Source of the DNA: an uncultured Roseateles sp.
GTDB taxonomy: Bacteria > Pseudomonadota > Gammaproteobacteria > Burkholderiales > Burkholderiaceae_C
Direction of reading: 5' to 3'
Assembly (NCBI RefSeq): GCF_963422335.1
Contig: NZ_OY729424.1
Span: 4,216,001 to 4,280,000 of the forward strand
DNA: 64,000 nt
The notes beneath the pieces are model-generated. The model saw nothing but the letters and a program-made list of their open reading frames with translations. It had not been told where the DNA came from and searched no databases. Position 1 is the first letter of the stretch. Each line of letters begins with the position of its first letter. The translations under genes and the position numbers were made by a program. Shown in pieces: positions 61,477 through 64,000 of this stretch.

Positions 61477-61956
61477 TTGTCGATTCTAGAAACACGCGAA
61501 TATCTATGGTCCGATGAGGCGGCTTGCGAGGCCTTTGCGCAGCGCCTGAGCCTTCAGCCCGCGCTGTTCAATGCCTGCATCGAGTTGCATGGGGGCCTGG
61601 GCGCCGGCAAGACCACCTTCGTGCGCCATCTGCTGCGCGCACTGGGCGTCAGCGGTCGCATCAAGAGCCCGAGTTACGCGGTACTGGAGAGCTACGAGCT
61701 GCCGCAAGGCATCGCCAGCCACTTCGATTTCTACCGTTTCAGCGATCCGCGCGAATGGGAGGATGCCGGTTTTCGCGAGATCTTCACCAGCCCCGGCCTG
61801 AAGCTGTGCGAATGGCCCGAGAAGGCCGAGGGCATGCTGCCGGAGCCGGAGCTGAGTGTCTTCATCGAAACCGTCGCCGATGAGGCGCGCCGGGTGCGCA
61901 TCGAAGCCCACACGACCACCGGCCAGTCCTTGCTGCAAGGGCTGGACGCCGCATGA
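61471..61956 (+). CDS. tsaE: tRNA threonylcarbamoyladenosine ATPase TsaE
   Basis: ATPase that supports t6A37 tRNA modification with TsaB and TsaD. P-loop HGGLGAGKTTFVRHLLRALG, then the conserved SPSYAVLESYELP and HFDFYRFSDPREWEDAGFREI. About 161 residues. The start is uncertain: GTG 61471 or TTG 61477 fit a GGGGTGG ribosome site; no ATG is suitable. The 5' end overlaps that of queG in the opposite direction. Its stop overlaps the amiC ATG by 4 bases, a conserved tsaE-amiC pair. Confidence 0.93.
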   Translation: MHLSILETREYLWSDEAACEAFAQRLSLQPALFNACIELHGGLGAGKTTFVRHLLRALGVSGRIKSPSYAVLESYELPQGIASHFDFYRFSDPREWEDAGFREIFTSPGLKLCEWPEKAEGMLPEPELSVFIETVADEARRVRIEAHTTTGQSLLQGLDAA

Positions 61957-63332
61957 AACTCGAACGCCGCAAAGCGCTGCGCACCATGGGCGCCCTGGTT
62001 CTCGGCCTGAGCGCCCGCCATCTGGCCTTCGGCGCCAGCATCGTGGCCGTGCGCGTCTGGCCGGCCGACGACTACACTCGCGTCACGCTGGAATCCGACA
62101 CGCCGCTGGCCGCCCGCCATTCGTTCGCCGAGAACCCGGACCGGCTGATCATAGACATCGATGGCCTGGAGCTGAACCCGGCGCTGCGTGATCTGGTCAG
62201 CAAGGTCAAGGCCGATGACCCCTACATCGCCGGCGTGCGCGTCGGTCAGTACCAGCCCCGCGTGGTGCGCCTGGTGCTGGACCTGAAGGAGGCGGTGGCG
62301 CCCCAGGTCTTCACCCTGGCGCCGGTGGCGGCCTACCGCAACCGCCTGGTGTTCGACCTCTACCCGAAGCAGGAGCGTGATCCGCTGCTGGCGCTGATAC
62401 GCGACAAGGAGGCCGCCGAGCAGCAGGCCGCCCAGGCGGTGCGCGATGCGCTGGGGGATTTCATCGGCCGCGTGGACAAGCCCGCGCCGCTGGCGGCCAA
62501 GCCCGCCTCGTCCCCTATCCTGCCAACCCTGCCAACCCTGCCCGCCTCTGCCCCCGAGGTGCAGACGCCCAAACCGCCTCCAGCCGTGCCGCCGCAGCCG
62601 ATGACACAGGGCCGGGTGGACCGCCTGATCGTCGTCGCGCTGGACCCCGGCCATGGCGGGGAGGACCCAGGCGCCGTCGGTCCCAGCGGACTGAAGGAAA
62701 AAGACGTGGTGCTGGCCGTGGCCCTGCAACTGCGCGACAGGCTCAACGCCCTGCCCAATATGCGCGTGATGATGACGCGCGACGCCGATTTCTTCGTACC
62801 GCTGAATGAGCGGGTACGCAAGGCAAGGCGGGTGCAGGCCGACCTGTTCGTCTCCATCCATGCCGACGCGTTTTTCACGCCCAAGGCCCGCGGCGCCTCG
62901 GTGTTCGCGCTCAGCGACGGCGCCGCCACCAGCACCGCCGCCCGCTGGATGGCCGACCGCGAGAACGCCGCCGACATGGTGGGTGGCGTCAATGTTGCCG
63001 TGAAGGATGCCGCCGTGCTGCGTGCGCTGCTGGACATGAGCACCGCCGCCCAGATCAAGGACAGCCTGAAGCTCGGCGGCGAGGTGCTGGGCCAGATCGG
63101 CAAGGTCGGCCGCATGCACAAGGGCCAGGTCGAGCAGGCCGGTTTCGCGGTGCTGAAGGCGCCCGACGTGCCGTCCATCCTGGTCGAGACCGCCTTCATC
63201 TCCAACCCCGAAGAAGAAGCCAAGCTGCGCGACCCGGAGTTCCAGCAGCAGCTGGTGCTGGCCCTGGCCACCGGCATCAGCCGCTACTTTGCCAAGAATC
63301 CGCCCCTGGCCAGGCACCGCACGGTGTCTTAG
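61953..63332 (+). CDS. amiC: N-acetylmuramoyl-L-alanine amidase (AmiC-type)
   Basis: Periplasmic peptidoglycan amidase for daughter-cell separation, 459 residues. A twin-arginine-type signal (MKLERRKALRTMGALVLGL) precedes an AMIN domain (about 30-130), a Pro-rich linker including the repeat LPTLPTLP (about 185-215), and the Amidase_3 domain. Zinc ligands are in ALDPGHGGEDPGA, LKEKDVVLAVA and FVSIHADAFF, with the catalytic Glu in ILVETAFISN. AMIN domain and Tat export are typical of AmiC. It overlaps tsaE and is convergent with the DedA gene (4-base overlap). Confidence 0.95.
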   Translation: MKLERRKALRTMGALVLGLSARHLAFGASIVAVRVWPADDYTRVTLESDTPLAARHSFAENPDRLIIDIDGLELNPALRDLVSKVKADDPYIAGVRVGQYQPRVVRLVLDLKEAVAPQVFTLAPVAAYRNRLVFDLYPKQERDPLLALIRDKEAAEQQAAQAVRDALGDFIGRVDKPAPLAAKPASSPILPTLPTLPASAPEVQTPKPPPAVPPQPMTQGRVDRLIVVALDPGHGGEDPGAVGPSGLKEKDVVLAVALQLRDRLNALPNMRVMMTRDADFFVPLNERVRKARRVQADLFVSIHADAFFTPKARGASVFALSDGAATSTAARWMADRENAADMVGGVNVAVKDAAVLRALLDMSTAAQIKDSLKLGGEVLGQIGKVGRMHKGQVEQAGFAVLKAPDVPSILVETAFISNPEEEAKLRDPEFQQQLVLALATGISRYFAKNPPLARHRTVS

Positions 63333-63982
63333 GTCGCAGCGGCGGCGCCCTTGCGCTTGGCCTTCCAGCCGCCGTAGATCGCGATCAGCCCGGGGATGAC
63401 GATCATTGCCCAGATGATCTTCTCCAGGTGCTGCTTGACCCAGGGCACATTGCCGAAGGCATAGCCCAGGCTGGTGATGCCCACCACCCACAGCAGGCCG
63501 CCGGTCACGTCGTAGAGCGTGAACTTGCGCCGCGTCATCTGGGCCACACCGGCCACAAAGGGTGCGAAGGTGCGCACGAAAGGCATGAAGCGCGCGATCA
63601 CGATGGTGATGCCGCCATGGCGTTCGTAGAACTCGTGAGCCTGCAGAAAGGCCTGGCGGTTGAAGAAGCGCGACTGCTCCCACTGGAAGACCTTGGGGCC
63701 GAAGAAGCGGCCTATCGTGTAATTGGTCTGGTTGCCGGCCACCGCCGCCACGGCCATCAGGCCCATCGCGATGGGCAACTCCAGCAGGCCGGTGCCGCAC
63801 ATCGCGCCGACGATGAAGAGCAGCGAGTCGCCCGGCAGAAAGGGCATCACCACCAGCCCGGTCTCGACGAAGATGATCAGGAACAGCAGGGCATAGACCC
63901 AGGCCCCGTAGGCGGCCACGAAGGTGATCAGGTAGCGATCCACGTGGAGGATGAAGTCGATGGCGAGGCTGAGTATTTCCAT
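63329..63982 (-). CDS. DedA family membrane protein
   Basis: 217 residues with five or so membrane segments. Signature features are FVETGLVVMPFLPGDSLLFIVGAMCG, the E-x-F/R-rich FYERHGGITIVIARFMPFVRTFAPFVAG, and YDVTGGLLWVVGITSLGYAFG. DedA proteins act in membrane homeostasis, and some as undecaprenyl phosphate or phospholipid flippases. ATG 63982 gives MEILSLAIDFILHVDRYL; ATG 63991 is possible. The stop overlaps the amiC stop by 4 bases in the convergent orientation. Confidence 0.93.
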   Translation of the reverse strand: MEILSLAIDFILHVDRYLITFVAAYGAWVYALLFLIIFVETGLVVMPFLPGDSLLFIVGAMCGTGLLELPIAMGLMAVAAVAGNQTNYTIGRFFGPKVFQWEQSRFFNRQAFLQAHEFYERHGGITIVIARFMPFVRTFAPFVAGVAQMTRRKFTLYDVTGGLLWVVGITSLGYAFGNVPWVKQHLEKIIWAMIVIPGLIAIYGGWKAKRKGAAAAT

Positions 63983-64000
63983 GGCGCGCATTATCACCAT

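Noticed and set aside
62515..62550. Short tandem repeat in amiC
   Set aside because: It only encodes the Pro-rich LPTLPTLP linker between AMIN and amidase domains, a common feature.
61731..63800. 689-residue minus-strand open frame spanning tsaE, amiC and part of the DedA gene
   Set aside because: A frame-shadow running through three real genes; no family match.

Overview
The window is GC-rich chromosomal DNA from a betaproteobacterium of the order Burkholderiales, most likely a member of the Rubrivivax-Leptothrix-Roseateles group. This assignment rests on protein character and gene order only: an isc operon next to uvrB and a divergent aromatic aminotransferase, zapA followed by 6S RNA, pyrG-kdsA-eno-ftsB, an intracellular PHA depolymerase, and an orphan Bug-type solute receptor. 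No tRNA, rRNA, CRISPR array, prophage or insertion sequence was recognised. Coding density is very high, and many neighbouring genes overlap by 1-14 bases.

Layout. 1-3070: iscR-iscS-iscU-iscA-hscB (minus strand, hscB cut by the window edge), with an IscR-type palindrome over the promoter and a terminator-like hairpin between iscA and hscB. 3107-8766: uvrB, an aromatic/aspartate aminotransferase, PHA depolymerase and an orphan RnfB-like ferredoxin. 8763-12410: a four-gene minus-strand operon (ArnT-like transferase, GT2 glycosyltransferase, GtrA-like protein, YdjC/NaxD-family deacetylase) that looks like a lipid A hexosamine-modification locus. It lies between rnfB and nth. 12516-19270: nth, a small coiled-coil protein, zapA, 6S RNA, an EVE protein, a TauE/SafE permease, a PAS-GGDEF protein with degenerate active site, a BaiN-type flavoprotein, rpsU, yqeY and a small phosphatase-like protein. 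19402-22954: a TRAP 2-oxoacid transporter whose receptor gene is convergent with its membrane genes. 23146-30000: pmbA, darP, mogA, cysE, trmJ, suhB and a salicylaldehyde-dehydrogenase-like gene. 30183-39546: mutS, a hydrolase, pyrG, kdsA, a DUF1330 gene, eno, ftsB, pnuC and a nicotinamide riboside kinase-like gene. 39547-43700: an AT-richer regulatory region, then five translationally coupled genes for type IV pilin-like proteins. The last is a 612-residue protein with a Gly/Ser-rich, probably beta-helical body. 43840-47906: a 5'-nucleotidase-type lipoprotein, hslO, a gamma carbonic anhydrase and a ferritin-like DUF455 protein. 47927-54731: a LysR regulator divergent from a pirin, isochorismatase-like hydrolase, amidohydrolase, DoxX and MFS exporter cluster, then rnk. 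55125-63982: yghU, an EamA transporter, marC, xerD, a Bug receptor, a chalcone-isomerase-like protein, queG, tsaE, amiC and a DedA protein.

Most genes are housekeeping functions: Fe-S assembly, DNA repair, CTP, Kdo and cysteine synthesis, NAD salvage, cell division and peptidoglycan hydrolysis. The loci with most room for new biology are the pilin operon and its upstream inverted repeats, the lipid A-type operon, the degenerate GGDEF protein, the LysR/pirin detoxification-like cluster, and the PHA depolymerase coupled to an orphan ferredoxin.
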